Assembly: GCA_016584305.1 (NCBI GenBank) | Contig: JACEEZ010003500.1 | Span: 323,437 to 387,436 of the forward strand | Direction of reading: 5' to 3' | Length of the DNA stretch: 64,000 nucleotides | Source of the DNA: Chionoecetes opilio | Lineage: Eukaryota > Arthropoda > Malacostraca > Decapoda > Majidae | In this document: positions 31,040 to 42,170 of the stretch, piece after piece | Numbering within the stretch: position 1 is the stretch's first letter | How the letters are laid out: every line of letters begins with the position of its first letter | Notes under the pieces: model-generated | What the model was told of the DNA's origin: nothing | The model's database searches: none | Seen by the model: only the letters and a program-made list of their open reading frames with translations | Made by a program: the position numbers and the translations under genes

Positions 31040-31480
31040 GTACCGTTGATTCGGGCCGCCTATAGTAGCATGCATACCCAGCAGACAGAGCAGTTTAACG
31101 GTCGTTTTCAGAGACACACAGCTTTTTTTTCTTGGCCTACAATAGGGGCTTGTTCTAATGGAGATAGTTTTATTTTGCGCAAACCCATAAAAAAAAAAAA
31201 AAAAGTATACTTTGTGGTTAAGGTTAGGTTAGGTTTCATTAAAACCTATAAGGTTAGGTTAGGTTTCATTAAAATCTATAAGGTTAGGTTAAGTTTATTT
31301 TTTTTCATATTCTTTTTTTTTTTTTTTGCGCAAAATAAAACTATCTCCGTTAGAACAAGCACCTATTGTAGGCCAAGAAAAAATAGTCGGTGTCTCTGAA
31401 AACGACCGCAAAACTCGTCCAGTATGCATTTAATATAGGCGGCCTGATTCAACTGGCGGCCCGAATCAACTGTATCCCCT
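31040..31480. mobile_element. MITE-like element with long inverted repeats
   Basis: The arms 31040-31190 and 31322-31480 are complementary: GGGCCGCC with TATAGTAGCATGCATAC against GCATTTAATATAGGCGGCC; GGTCGTTTTCAGAGACAC against TGTCTCTGAAAACGACC; TATTTTGCGCAAA against TTTGCGCAAAATA. The loop has about three 31-bp units containing AGGTTAGGTTAGGTTTCATT. The loop and arms are non-coding. Confidence 0.85.
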
Positions 31481-31690
31481 TAGTGTAGGGGAAGCACACT
31501 CTGTTCACAACCGAGAAGTCCCGGGTTCGATCCCCGGGTGGAGCGTAAACAGTTGGGCTGTTTCCTTAAAACCCGAGCCCCTGTCCACCCAGCAGTGAAT
31601 GGGTACCGGGTGTTAGCCGGGGGTTTGTAACCCGCCTCCCGGGGTGCTGGCTTCGGCCAACACTATAAGCACTAGCAGACAACTCTCTAC
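31472..31690 (+). mobile_element. tRNA-Val-like SINE
   Basis: Head TAGTGTAGGGGAAGCACACT, anticodon-arm sequence TTCACAACCGAG and B box GGTTCGATCCCC, then the common body (ACCCAGCAGTGAATGGGTAC; GCTTCGGCCAACACTATAAG). It inserted at or in the right end of the MITE at 31040-31480. Confidence 0.85.
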
Positions 31691-32140
31691 TCGGGGTAGT
31701 CTGCGAGAGAGCTGTCTGGTTACAGCAGAGATCCATCTCAGCTGCGTCAATAACTGACGAAATTCTTCAATCATCATCATCAAACCCTTCCTTATCGCTT
31801 TAAACATGATACATCGATTTGTTGTGTCAACCCAGATGCCAGCTGAGTAATCAGCTGATTAATGTTTGTAAACATTATTTATCACGTGACAGCCTTGTGA
31901 TTGGCTGATAAATCTGAATAGATAATATAAACACTGCTGTGATTCGCTATTAGCGAGGATGACGTCAATGTATTCGACAGCCAATCAGCTGTCTCTGTGG
32001 AGATACTCCGAGATACTCCTCCTTGCGCCCGGCGCAAGTCCATCTCGGCGGATTATTCAAACAGCCTCGGCGCAAGAGGGGGGCGAGGGTTGCGCCGGAG
32101 TAGCATTTACACCATACTTACACCGCTTGACTTACACTTT
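31690..32140. other. mixed repeat remnants
   Basis: At 31890-32000 the words GTGATTGGCTGAT and TGTGATTCGCTATTAGCGAG resemble the inner block of the TIR elements at 7.6 and 26.2 kb. Near 32009 is GAGATACTCCTCCTTGCG, shared with 28.19 kb. No gene. Confidence 0.5.
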
Positions 32141-32158
32141 TTTGCTGGATCTGGCCCC

Positions 32159-33095
32159 TGGTCCCCGCATGACACTTTACGTCAAGGCAGTCAGTCAGTC
32201 AAGTCATTTCAATGCACACCGCTGCCCCTCGTTTACCTCCCACAACCCTCCTGCAGGTCACGCATGTCCAAACACCACTCCGAGACACAGGCACTACACT
32301 GGCTACGCTGGTATGAATCATCACCGCCACCTTTGTTTTGCTTTGATACACTCGTAAGGCTTTTCGTTACATATACCATCTACGTCCTCTACACAAGTCT
32401 CGATGCGCGTGGCTTGCCAAACAAAATAGTTGAACTTAGGTACGACGTAAAATAAGAATGATATAGCAGTGACTGAAACATTTATAGATACGGTGAACAA
32501 TGACTTACTATCGTCTATCCCAATACAGTAGTAGAGAAATTCAAATTCATTAACCAAGGTCGTTTCAACAGATCTGGTGGTGGTGCATCATGTTTATACG
32601 TGAGAACATGATCATGTTTATACGTGAGAACATGATAAGGCAGTCGAAATCAAGGACTTTCCTTTAGAGAACTCTCACGCACACGGACACATGTTTATTA
32701 ATACGTGAATAGACATTGAAAGCTGGGGTTGCCACACAACGCCAGTATTTCTATTTTTTCATGGGAAAAAAGTACTATTGCGGGCATTACTATAAGACCT
32801 TTTCTGTTGCTGTTTCGTTACATTAATATATGTAGATAATTTTCTCGCATGTTTTTAATGAAGATGGGACATATTAATCGTAGAATAAGCATTTGTCAAA
32901 TGATTCACTGCGCGCCCACTATTCCTGATTATTATAGTATGAAGGGTCAGAAATATACAACTTTTCCTACACAGAGAGAACTTTCTTGATTTATACATAT
33001 ATGTAAATGCAACTGACGAATACCAGAAAAGTATATAAGAAATATTAATGTGTACAACAGTGTGTTGATGCCTGAGGTACGACACTTTCTATCGA
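32159..33095. other. unassigned sequence
   Basis: No gene recognised. A 24-bp direct repeat (TGTTTATACGTGAGAACATG words) is present twice at 32589-32635. Otherwise AT-rich. Confidence 0.45.
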
Positions 33096-33102
33096 CTACC
33101 AC

Positions 33103-34519
33103 CGAGACCACCGAGAGACAAGGCCTGGTGGATCACCCGTGACGTCACACCATAAGGATACCACCCGCTCCGCTCCCCGTACAAGTTTACCTACCTAATA
33201 TAATGTTTATCAGTATAAAAGATATACTGTTATCTTCGGAAATGTATGTTCTATAATATTATCAAATAAAAAACCGTAAAACACACAAAGAAAATGCCAT
33301 TATGAGACTTTCAAGAAATATGCATTAACTTAAACTCTTCGCCATTTAATATTTTGCTCGCAAACATTTTACATGGAGAATATCAATAGAAGCGGAGTTT
33401 AATTAGCTTTCCATTGATATATTTCGTTTAGTGATAAATGAATTAGCAGCATGCATAAATTAGCGTTAACTAAATATAAAAAATGAAATCGGGTAATTTC
33501 CTACCTAATATATGTTTATCAGTATAAAATATATACTGTTATCTTCGGAAATGTTTGTTCTATAATATTATCAAATAAAAAACCGTAAAACACACTAAAG
33601 AAATGCCATTATGAGACTTTCAAGAAATATGCATGAACTTAAACTTTTCGCCATTTAATATTTTGTGAAAAAACTTTTTACATGGAGAATATCAATAGAA
33701 GCAGAATTTAATTAGCTTTCCGTTGATATATTTCCTTTTCTGATAAATAAATTAGAACTATGCATAAATTAGCGTTAACTAAATAAATAACATCATGAAA
33801 TCGGGTAATTTCCCAGATTTCATGATGTTATTTATTTAGTTAACGCTAATTTATGCATGGTTCTAATTAATTTATCAGAAAAGGAAATATATCAATGTAA
33901 AGCTAATTAAATTCCGCTTCTATTGATATTCTCCATGTAAAAAGTTTTTTCACAAAATATTAAATGGCGAAAAGTTTAAGTTCATGCATATTTCTTGAAA
34001 GTCTCATAATGGCATTTCTTTAGTGTGTTTTACGGTTTTTTTATTTGATAATATTATAGAACAAACATTTCCGAAGATAACAGTATATAATTTATACTGA
34101 TAAACATATATTAGGTAGGAAAATATACGATTTCATGATTTTTTATATCTAGTTAACGCTAATTTATGCATGCCGCTAATTCATTTATCACTAAACGAAA
34201 TATATCAATGGAAAGCTAATTAAACTCCGCTTCTATTGATATTCTCCATGTAAAATGTTTGCGAGCAAAATATTAAATGGCGAAGAGTTTAAGTTAATGC
34301 ATATATCTTGAAAGTCTCATAATGGCCTTTTCTTTGTGTGTTTTACGGTTTTTTATTTGATAATATTATAGAACAAACATTTCCGAAGATAACAGTATAT
34401 CTTTTATGCTGATAAACATTATATTAGGTAGGTAAACTTGTACGGGGAGCGGAGCGGGTGGTATCCTTATGGTGTGACGTCACGGGCGATCCACCAGGCC
34501 TTATCATCTCGGTGGCCAC
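33103..34519. mobile_element. 1.42-kb foldback (palindromic) element, copy 1
   Basis: Each arm is about 700 bp and complementary to the other, meeting at 33785-33833 around AACATCATGAAATC / GATTTCATGATGTT with only a few unpaired bases. Each arm consists of two diverged direct repeats of about 310 bp (TACCTAATATA starts at 33191 and 33503). The outer ends carry ACCGAGA, GGCCTGGTGGATC and GTGACGTCACACCATAAGG. A 7-8 bp duplication, (A/G)CTACCAC, is at 33095-33102 and 34520-34527. AT-rich and non-coding. A transcript would form a long duplex RNA. A second copy lies at 57530-58948. Confidence 0.9.
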
Positions 34520-35036
34520 GCTACCACACGTGGGTTTAATCCCAAGCACCCTCTCCCTCCCTTGGTAGCCTCCCGTGCGTTTGTACGTCTGGCAGCGTAT
34601 CTTCCTGATACAGTTTTCGAAGATTTCTATATACATATGCTATGGCACTTGGATCCGTAACTTTCTTACAGTCATACTTCACTTGTACAACAATACTGAT
34701 GTACCTCATATTTATCCCATTCTTAATAATCATGTATAAGACATATACAAGTACTACAGATATTCATTCATATATACGAAGATTGTGATTAACATGGAGA
34801 TTGAAGTGTATGTGATATGTATGTGAGTAATTCATGATACTATGAAAGTAACTTCATTACTGAGAGGGGCTCTTATGTGGAGTAAACGAAAAAAAACTAT
34901 TTACGAAAAAAATGAATAGTCACCCATGTTGCCCGCACGGGAAAACGAAAAAAAATGTAAACATATCAGTACATGGGACCTCTGGCCTCTGCGTCTAAAG
35001 GCCTATTGGGGAGTCACCCGGGAGTGTTTTGTTTGG
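34520..35036. other. unassigned sequence
   Basis: No gene. Immediately after the foldback element, CTACCACACGTGGGTTTAAT resembles a degraded tRNA-like T arm. The rest is AT-rich. Confidence 0.4.
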
Positions 35037-35230
35037 GGAGGCGGTGGCCGAGTGGAGAGCATCTTGGAGTGGTGAGCTCGATGTCCCGAGTTCGAATCCT
35101 GCCGGGGACACAACTCTTTCGGCCATCTTTAACGTGGTCGACAAGAGACTGGGAGGTGAGCACAAGGTCCCGAGTTCAAGTCACACCAAAGGGCAACTGT
35201 AAATCCATCGTCGAGTGGCCGAATGCATGC
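35037..35230 (+). mobile_element. tRNA-derived repeat, class II-like head
   Basis: GGAGGCGGTGGCCGAGTGG is an A-box region as in Leu/Ser tRNAs, and CGAGTTCGAATCCTGCC a B box, about 50 bp apart, as in long-variable-arm tRNAs. No matched acceptor stem, so a SINE-like pseudo-tRNA. A second CCGAGTTCAAGTC box is at 35172. Confidence 0.6.
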
Positions 35231-35700
35231 TGCATTCCTGTTTCATCGACTGCGACTTCAAGTGCGACGGAGGGACAACAGGTGGCAGCATGAGCCTAAA
35301 ACTGAGGGTAGACCATCACAGAAAACGGACCTTCACCTATAACATCACAGGTGTCACTATAAAAAAATCCCACCTGCGCCAACCCACGGGCGGCGGGCAA
35401 ACCATCACGTCCCTCCAGATTGATATAATAAATAGCCCACTGGCGCTATAGGCTTCAACGTAAAAAAAAATCAAAATTAACCTTGCAATATTAAATGTTG
35501 TTGTTGCATTACTATATTTATGGTATAGATTCTTAGAGGTGCACAAATATTCATTGAGTGACCACTTGGTTCTTCTGTAGTGAGGAAATGCAGTCAGGGG
35601 AGCAGATGGCCGTAGTAACCTGAGGAGTGATGTCTCAATTAAGGGAGGGCACCACACTTGTGTCAAGACTCCTTATCTGGAGCAACACTCCTTCCTTTGC
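35231..35700. other. unassigned sequence
   Basis: Short overlapping frames only. No recognisable gene or repeat. Confidence 0.45.
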
Positions 35701-35702
35701 TT

Positions 35703-35826
<124 letters not shown>

Positions 35827-36033
35827 CTAACATATTTGTAGCGGAGGGAAAGAATCAATAGTAAAATTGGTGCTTCTATAGTATGAAAACAACAAAGTAC
35901 AATAATTATAATAATAATAATGATAATCTTAATAAAAAAAACAATGATGATAACAACAATAATGGTAATGAAGACAGTAATGATGCTAATTGGAATATCA
36001 TACTGCACTATGATATTGTTCTCAGAAACCGTG

Positions 36034-36035
<2 letters not shown>

Positions 36036-36072
<37 letters not shown>
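36036..36072. repeat. (CA)n microsatellite
   Basis: Pure CA tract abutting the following SINE head. Confidence 0.9.
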
Positions 36073-36074
<2 letters not shown>

Positions 36075-36258
36075 GTGCTCCGTAGTGTAGTGGTTAGCAC
36101 GCTCAGTTCACAACCGCGAAGTCCCGGGTTCGATCCACGGGAGGAGCGGAGAAAAATGGGCGGTCTACTGAAAAACACCCGAGCCCCTGTCCACACAGTA
36201 GTAAATGGGTACCGGGTGTTAGCCTGGGGTTTGTGACTCGCCTCCCGGGGTGAGCTGC
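36072..36258 (+). mobile_element. tRNA-Val-like SINE (3'-truncated)
   Basis: Has the best-preserved A box (CCGTAGTGTAGTGGTTAGCA), the anticodon-arm sequence TTCACAACC, the B box GGTTCGATCC, and the SINE body to CCTCCCGGGGTGAG, after which similarity ends. Confidence 0.85.
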
Positions 36259-36319
36259 AGATAACCCTGTATCTCACACGAGATAAAGATTTCCCTCCCA
36301 GACCAGTCAGGTCCACAGT

Positions 36320-38130
36320 TAGGTCAAGCCACCAGGTCGTATACAAACTCGTAGCAAACTCTTGCAATGTCGTAGCAACTCGTAAACGAATCATAGCAAC
36401 TCGTAGCAATTCGTCATAGAAGAAATTGAAATTTCAACCAATTCGTACCCAGCTAACCATCACCGGCGGGCCGACGTAGGCTGTAGAGCGGCGAACGGCG
36501 GCCGCCGGCGGCAAATTTACCCCCGTCAGCCCTCCGGAGGCCCGCTGGTGTATTTTCAGACGAGATAATTTACTATGCTGAAAATTAATGTACAGAATTT
36601 CAAGAATTGAATATTTCTATGTGTAAACATTTTGAAACAACAGTTATATGTTTATCTTGATGTAGTATTACATCAGTAGTGACAAGCAGCGGCAACTTGA
36701 CGTCAATCCTCCGAGGCCCGCTGGGCGCTTGTACGTATTTGTAAGTGGGAAATATTCATTTCATATTATATATATTAACACAGTAATATACATAGTATCT
36801 CAATATCGGTACCATCACTATTAGTAGGCCTGTTCAAGCTATTAAAAATTGTTATAAAAGTTTTTATGATAGTTTATAGAAATTATCATATTTCAGTTTA
36901 TTTGAAATATTTCCAGCTTAATCAGGAACACCCAGAGATACATAGAAATAAAGATGAGATACGTACATAGGAAGGAGTTTACATGGAAAAAGGTTATCAG
37001 TTAGTCTGTGTGTGTAGCTAGTATCATATAAAAATAACACTTGATTAACCGCGGCGAAGATTATTACGGGATAACACAAGGTCATATTTTCCCTTATTTT
37101 AATAACTTCCAACATATCAACACATATTAATACTCAACGGTACACCTAATAAGGAATATGTAGATGATGGAGTTAACATATGAATAATATCATGATTTAG
37201 AATAGAATATTATTTGAAATCTTTTCCCAGCTATCAATGTACTAAACTGCCAGACGTACGATAGCCATTACAAAGGGTTAAAAACCCACAAAAGGCCTAA
37301 ATTGTCACCCTTAACCAGTCGATAACATAATGAGAACCTAGTTATAACATGTTTTCGCTCCTTCGTTATATCGAAATAGACTGAATAATATAAATAATTG
37401 CAGTACGACACGTTTTTTTAGGAATTCCTTGACGGCGCCTGGCGCTGTGTCTGAGTGAAAATAATCAGTTACTTGGAAAACGCACGAGTGGGTGGATGTC
37501 GTTATGTTGTTCGCCGCAACCTATATCCTTCTACATGGCTGTTCACGCCGTTCAGTGTTCCACGTAGTACACCAGCATGTAAACTCAATAACGAAAATGT
37601 TTTTGTACTTATGAAATAAACAATGTCCGTAGCAAATATGATCTTAGCAATCTCCTTTTCATCGTATTACTGGATAACGACACAGGAATATTTCTGGTTA
37701 AATTTTCTAAGCATATTGCATTATATAGTAATGTTTTTTATAAGTGTTGAACAGCCCATTAGTCTATTAATCGGCTAATGGGTTGTGCAACACCCCTTAA
37801 AACATTACTATATCTGCAATATACTTAGAAAGTATAACCATAAATATTCCTCAATCAGTTAATATAACAGCGGCAAATGGTCATATGCCCTACGGCGGGC
37901 CGCTGGGAGCGGCCCGCCGGTGAGCCTCTGAGCAAATTCCCAGCGGCCCTACGTCGTACACTTCCGTCGGGCCGCCGATAAGACATACGGAGGGCCTCCG
38001 GAGGCCCTCCGTCTTTGTGTTTACTGGGTAGTGACTCGTACGTATTCGTGGAAACACTCGTAAGTACTAGTGCCTATGCGTACAAACTCTCGCAAAGTCG
38101 TACCAACGCGTACTAATTCGTGATTGGATA
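36320..38130. mobile_element. candidate TIR element with GC-rich hairpin patches
   Basis: CTCGTAGCAA / CGTAGCAACTCG words at 36330-36420 are mirrored by CGTACGTATTCG / TCGTACCAACGCGTAC words at 38035-38125. Inside are GC patches: CGGCGGCCGCCGGCGGC at 36496, CGGAGGCCCGCTG at 36535 and 36709, CGGCGGGCCGCTGGGAGC at 37893, and a perfect GGAGGGCCTCCGGAGGCCCTCC at 37991-38012. Between these is AT-rich DNA. Weakly bounded; I could not fix the ends or a duplication. Confidence 0.45.
37655..37865. repeat. AT-rich palindrome
   Basis: ATATAGTAATGTTTTTTATA / TAAAACATTACTATAT and the outer GGAATATTTCTGGTTA / TAACCATAAATATTCC are complementary about a centre near 37770. The loop contains CCCATTAG / CTAATGGG, which also pair. 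Confidence 0.85.
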
Positions 38131-38212
38131 CACGAGAAACGACCGTTAAGGGGAGTCCGCCGTGAAAATATGAAAATATTTTTTTAATATACGAATTTGA
38201 GTTATATGGTCT

Positions 38213-38430
38213 ACTAGACGCAAAGCCGCCCTCCGGGCGGCCTTTTTGGCTAGCTATTGCGGAGGGCTATTGGTGGGCCTTCGACCCACCACCTGTGTTT
38301 GGTGGGCCTTCGGCCCACCAAACACAGACTCTCCAGATAGCCCCTTCTAACTTTCCTGAAATCATGGATGTAGAAATGTATGTATTAACGCCAACCCATT
38401 CACATCATAGCCCCTTCTAACTTTCCTGAA
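38213..38430. repeat. hairpin module A (partial)
   Basis: CAAAGCCGCCCTCCGGGCGG hairpin, GCGGAGGGCTATTGGTGGG, then GTGTTTGGTGGGCC / GGCCCACCAAACAC hairpin, ATAGCCCCTTCTAACTTTCC and AATCATGGATGTAGAAATG. It stops at CATTCACATCATAG, after which a new module begins. Confidence 0.85.
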
Positions 38431-38864
38431 AGCAAAGCCGCCCTCCGGGCGGACTTTTTGGCTGCTCCTGCGGAGGGCTATTGGTGGGTCTTCGGTCCAC
38501 CACCTGTGTTTGGTGGGCCTTCGGCCCACCAAACACAGACTCTCCAGATAGACCCATTACCCACCACCTCGGCCCACCAAACACAAGACTCCAGATAGCC
38601 CTTTCTAACTTTCCTGAAATGTATGTATTCCCCCCACCCATTCACTCACCCATTACCCATCACCCCCAACCCATTCACTCATCCATTACCCATCACCACA
38701 CAACCCATTCACTCACCCATTACCCATCACCCACCACCTATTCCCTCACCCATCACCCATCACCCCCCACCCATTCACTCACCCATCACCCCACACCCAT
38801 TACCCATCACCCCACCCATTCACTCACCTATTACCCATCACCCTACATCAAGGTTTCCTCAATT

Positions 38865-39757
38865 AGAGAGAACTGAAACTCGAGAAATGCCAGTGGTCGC
38901 TGGCAGTTTTAACTCAAAGGTTGGTCTACTGTGTTTTGGCTCCGCGACTAATATTTTTCATAAATTAATTTCGCGACAAACATTGATGCACCGCATCTGA
39001 ATACCACAAAATATAGTTCTTCTGTTGTTCTACTAATTATATGGATGACATTCATTACGATGGAACGTTCTATAATAGCAATTTAATGCAAATTACTCGC
39101 CTCGAGTAGCAAAGCTTAATATATTTTTTACATGTATATTGTGGCATGTAAAATTTGGGTGATGTTCACACTGTTTTCTAAGACAGTACTGCTGCGTCTG
39201 GCAAACGCTTGTCAAAATACAATAAGCAATGCCTTGGAAAAACGAAGAATAAAGAATGCCGAAATCGGCTTGTTGCTGCGACAATGTAGGTTATAATTGT
39301 GGAGGCGACACGCCGCGGCGGGGAGCGGTGGGCGGGGAGATTGTGGCGGGGAGATTGAATAAAAACATTGCCACTTCACGCGTCGACTCATTGCACTTCC
39401 AGGCTTTCTATCTGATTGATACACAATAATAACAGGAAAATATGACTGCCTAGGTATAGATAACTTCTAAACATACGTTATTGACTATATAATATCATAG
39501 AGTAACATTTACCTCGCCTCCTCAACTATAACCTACTTGGTTATTTGGTTAAATGCATGTTTTACAGACTCAGGCTTCTATACAATATACATATAGAAGA
39601 AAATCGTTCTTAAAATTATACTTTTGTGTTTTAAGTGCAGTGGAATAAGCCCATATTTTTCTTTCAAGTTGACCAACTTTTCACCAAATTGTGAGTTAAA
39701 ACTGCCAGCGACCAAGTTGACCAAGCGACCAAGCATTTCGGAGTTGCAGTTCTCTCT
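38865..39757. mobile_element. 893-bp TIR element with AATT duplication
   Basis: AATT flanks at 38861-38864 and 39758-39761. Ends AGAGAGAACTGAAACTC / GAGTTGCAGTTCTCTCT continue inward through GAAATGC, TGGTCGCTGGCAGTTTTAAC and TGAGTTAAAACTGCCAGCGA. The empty site CTCAATTCTCGCAACCC is preserved in module C at 40421, so both boundaries are exact. No coding frame. The 4-bp target fits several superfamilies and I leave the name open. Confidence 0.88.
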
Positions 39758-39954
39758 AATTCTCGCAACCCACTTTTTTTTCTTCACAGTTCTCGCTAAT
39801 AGGCTGCTAAAAAAAAATATAAAAAAAAAAGATCGGATCATCCTATAAGTGGGCTTAAAACCTTCCCCTGGTCAACCTGATTCCAAAACTGTGACATATG
39901 ATGGGATTCCGCCACAGGGGGCGGCACCTATCGCGGACAGACAGACAGACAAAC

Positions 39955-39955
39955 A

Positions 39956-39997
<42 letters not shown>
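39955..39997. repeat. (CA)n microsatellite in module B tail
   Basis: CAGACAGACAAACACACACATA leads into pure CA. The equivalent site in module C (40609-40650) has CACAGACACACAG variants. Confidence 0.9.
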
Positions 39998-39998
<1 letters not shown>

Positions 39999-40019
39999 TC
40001 GCTTATATTATTATAGACT

Positions 40020-40672
40020 AGCCGCAAAGCCGCCCTCCGGGCGGACTTTTTGGCTAGCTCCTGCGGAGGGCTATTGGTGGGCCCTTGGCCCACCACCTGT
40101 GTTTGGTGGGCCGAAGGCCCACCAAACACAGACTCTCCAGATAGCCCCTTCTAACTTTCCTGAAATCATGGATGTAGAAATGTATGTATTAACGCCAACC
40201 CATTCACATCACCCCCAACCCATTCACTCACCCATTACCCATCACCCCCCACCCATTCACTCACCCATTACCCATCACCCCCCACCCATTCACTCACCCA
40301 TCACCCATCACCCCCAACCCATCACCCCCCACCCATTCACTCACCCATCACCCCACACCCATTACCCATCACCCCACCCATTCACTCACCCATTACCTAT
40401 CACCCTACATCAAGGTTTCCTCAATTCTCGCAACCCACTTTTTTTCTCACAATTCTCGCTAATAGGCTACTAAAAATATTATTTTTTTAAAATAAAAGTG
40501 ATCGGATCATCTCATAAGTGGGCTTAAAATGTGCCCCTGGTCGACCCGGTTCCAAAACTGTGCCATATGATGGGATTGGGGCACTGGGGGCGGCACCTAT
40601 CGCGGACACACACACAGACACACAGACACACAGACACACGCACACACACACTTTCGCTTATATTATTATAGA
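40020..40672. repeat. hairpin/minisatellite module C (uninterrupted)
   Basis: Same order as module B: the two hairpins, TAGCCCCTTCTAACTTTCC, CCCATTCACTCACCCAT minisatellite (40195-40415), CTACATCAAGG, AATTCTCGCAACCCAC, CGGCACCTATCGCGGACACA, CTTTCGCTTATATTATTATA. It directly follows the end of module B, so the modules are arranged head to tail. Confidence 0.85.
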
Positions 40673-41700
40673 TGGCAACACCCTATCCTTTGGCTTTCGA
40701 ATGGTAGAATTTTTTTCAGCCGGACATAAATTTAAATGCCCATAGCGAGGGGCATTTAAACTTTAAAAACTTGTAAAAAAAAAAAAAAAAAAAAAAAAAA
40801 TTGGGGGGATAATTTTCCCATATATCAAAACTAAGCCTTAAAAAAAAAAAAAAAACAGCAATCTTCAGGGTGAAGTACTTGTTACCCAGGTACCAATTCT
40901 GGAACACAATTTTGGATATGAAAAGTGCAACCTGTTCACAATTATTTTGGAACAGATGTATACATCCAAAAAGGACTAGAAAAGAGAGAAAAGAGAAGAA
41001 TTACACCGAAGAAGACAATAAACAAGAAAAGGAAGACAGACAAAGGAATTCCAACCGAAAGCTATGCACCTGGTGAATTTTGATTGAACCTTGCAACAAT
41101 GAGGGGCGTGGCGCGCCCTGACACCCTCGCCTTTGAGCGATTAATTAATACCTTTATAAGGGGGGACAAGGTGCAGATCCTTTTATGCATGCATTGATAT
41201 GTGATTACTGATCCCATAAAATTCATATGCAAGTAGCATTGACAGTATAGTTAGTCACTGGAGCGCAGAAACTTTAGCAAAACTTCAAACGCGTTTTTCT
41301 CAAAACTAGTATAAAATGAACATAAAATTCATCTCTCCTTTTATTTTTGGCACGATTTCTGATCAGATGAAAGGAAAAATGTGAAAAAAATTAAGGAATC
41401 TATTTTTGTCGGTTTTTAATTAAATTTTGAATTGCATCTTCTCAGCCATTTTTTGACCGATTTCCTTGTGACATGAGCATATGATAATTCATTGGTATTC
41501 TAACAATTTGTTCAGAAAAAATGTTGTAAACTGTTTTCGAATTTTTTTTTTAAGTGTAAAAAAAAAAAAAAAATCAGAACAGATTTTTCTACGATATTTG
41601 ATTTTGTGTGTCTTAAAGTTTCGTGAACTTGAAATTTTCATGTGATAACAAGGGTACTAATATACACAACATATAAATTATTCATGACCTTAGATGCAAT
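40673..41700. other. unassigned AT-rich interior
   Basis: Long A/T runs at 40777-40801, 40840-40855 and 41558-41573. No gene. Probably the remainder of the TTAA-bounded element. Confidence 0.5.
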
Positions 41701-41729
41701 TTAAAATTCACGGTGGACTCTCCCCTTAA

Positions 41730-42160
41730 AACAATGTCAGGGTCTTTTCTCCACGAGTAGACGCCGAGTTGGGATTCGGCGCTACTCGGCTTGCTACTCT
41801 AGAATGTGTGAAAGGGGTTTTACACATGTCATACTCTCTCTCTCTCTTTCTCTCTAACATAGACATACATCTTAAAACCCTCTCCAATCTATGTCATTTT
41901 TACAATTTCTTCCCTAAAGGCAGCGGCCACACGTCACATCTCACTAACACCCATTAGTCACGGCAGCGTCAAGGCCACTCACTACTTGTACTCTGCGACC
42001 TGCCAGGCACGCACGTCACAGATCGAGGGCCTCTTGTCACCCGACACAAGACTCTAATGTGCGCACTAATAGCGGTTATTTCTAGTAGTTAATAGTCTTT
42101 CATCATCATTCCCACATCTTGTTTACCCTTTGTGTTATCTGTTTCTATCTGTTTTCCACC
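41730..42160. other. unassigned sequence before the satellite
   Basis: A CGCCGAGTTGGGATTCGGCG hairpin-like word is at 41761, and a short CT tract at 41832. No gene. Confidence 0.45.
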
Positions 42161-42170
42161 TTGGCATTGC

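Larger units (their letters stand above)
38431..40019. repeat. hairpin/minisatellite module B, split by an insertion
   Basis: Starts with the same GCCGCCCTCCGGGCGG hairpin and GGTGGGCC hairpin as module A. It runs through a CCCATTCACTCACCCATTAC minisatellite (38630-38845), then CTACATCAAGGTTTCCTCAATT. An 893-bp element interrupts at 38865. It resumes at AATTCTCGCAACCCAC and ends with GGGGGCGGCACCTATCGCGG, (CA)n and CTTTCGCTTATATTATTATA. This 3' end resembles the tails of RTE-type LINEs in arthropods, which is an inference. Confidence 0.85.
38150..41725. mobile_element. TTAA-bounded TIR element of about 3.6 kb (Kolobok/piggyBac-like)
   Basis: The left end is GGGGAGTCCGCCGTGAA after TTAA (38146-38149). 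The right end is TTCACGGTGGACTCTCCCC before TTAA (41726-41729). The TIR has one 2-bp indel and one substitution. A TTAA duplication is diagnostic of the piggyBac and Kolobok groups, and a GGGG start resembles Kolobok ends. The interior has no transposase; it is filled with the hairpin/minisatellite modules and AT-rich DNA. Confidence 0.65.

Noticed and set aside
28143..32158. A single 4-kb transposon with 18-bp TIRs
   Set aside because: The inverted ends match exactly, but I found no target duplication, and shared inner words in the same orientation suggest two separate related elements.
35037..35110. A tRNA-Leu/Ser gene
   Set aside because: A- and B-box words are good, but I cannot pair the acceptor ends; likely tRNA-derived repeat.
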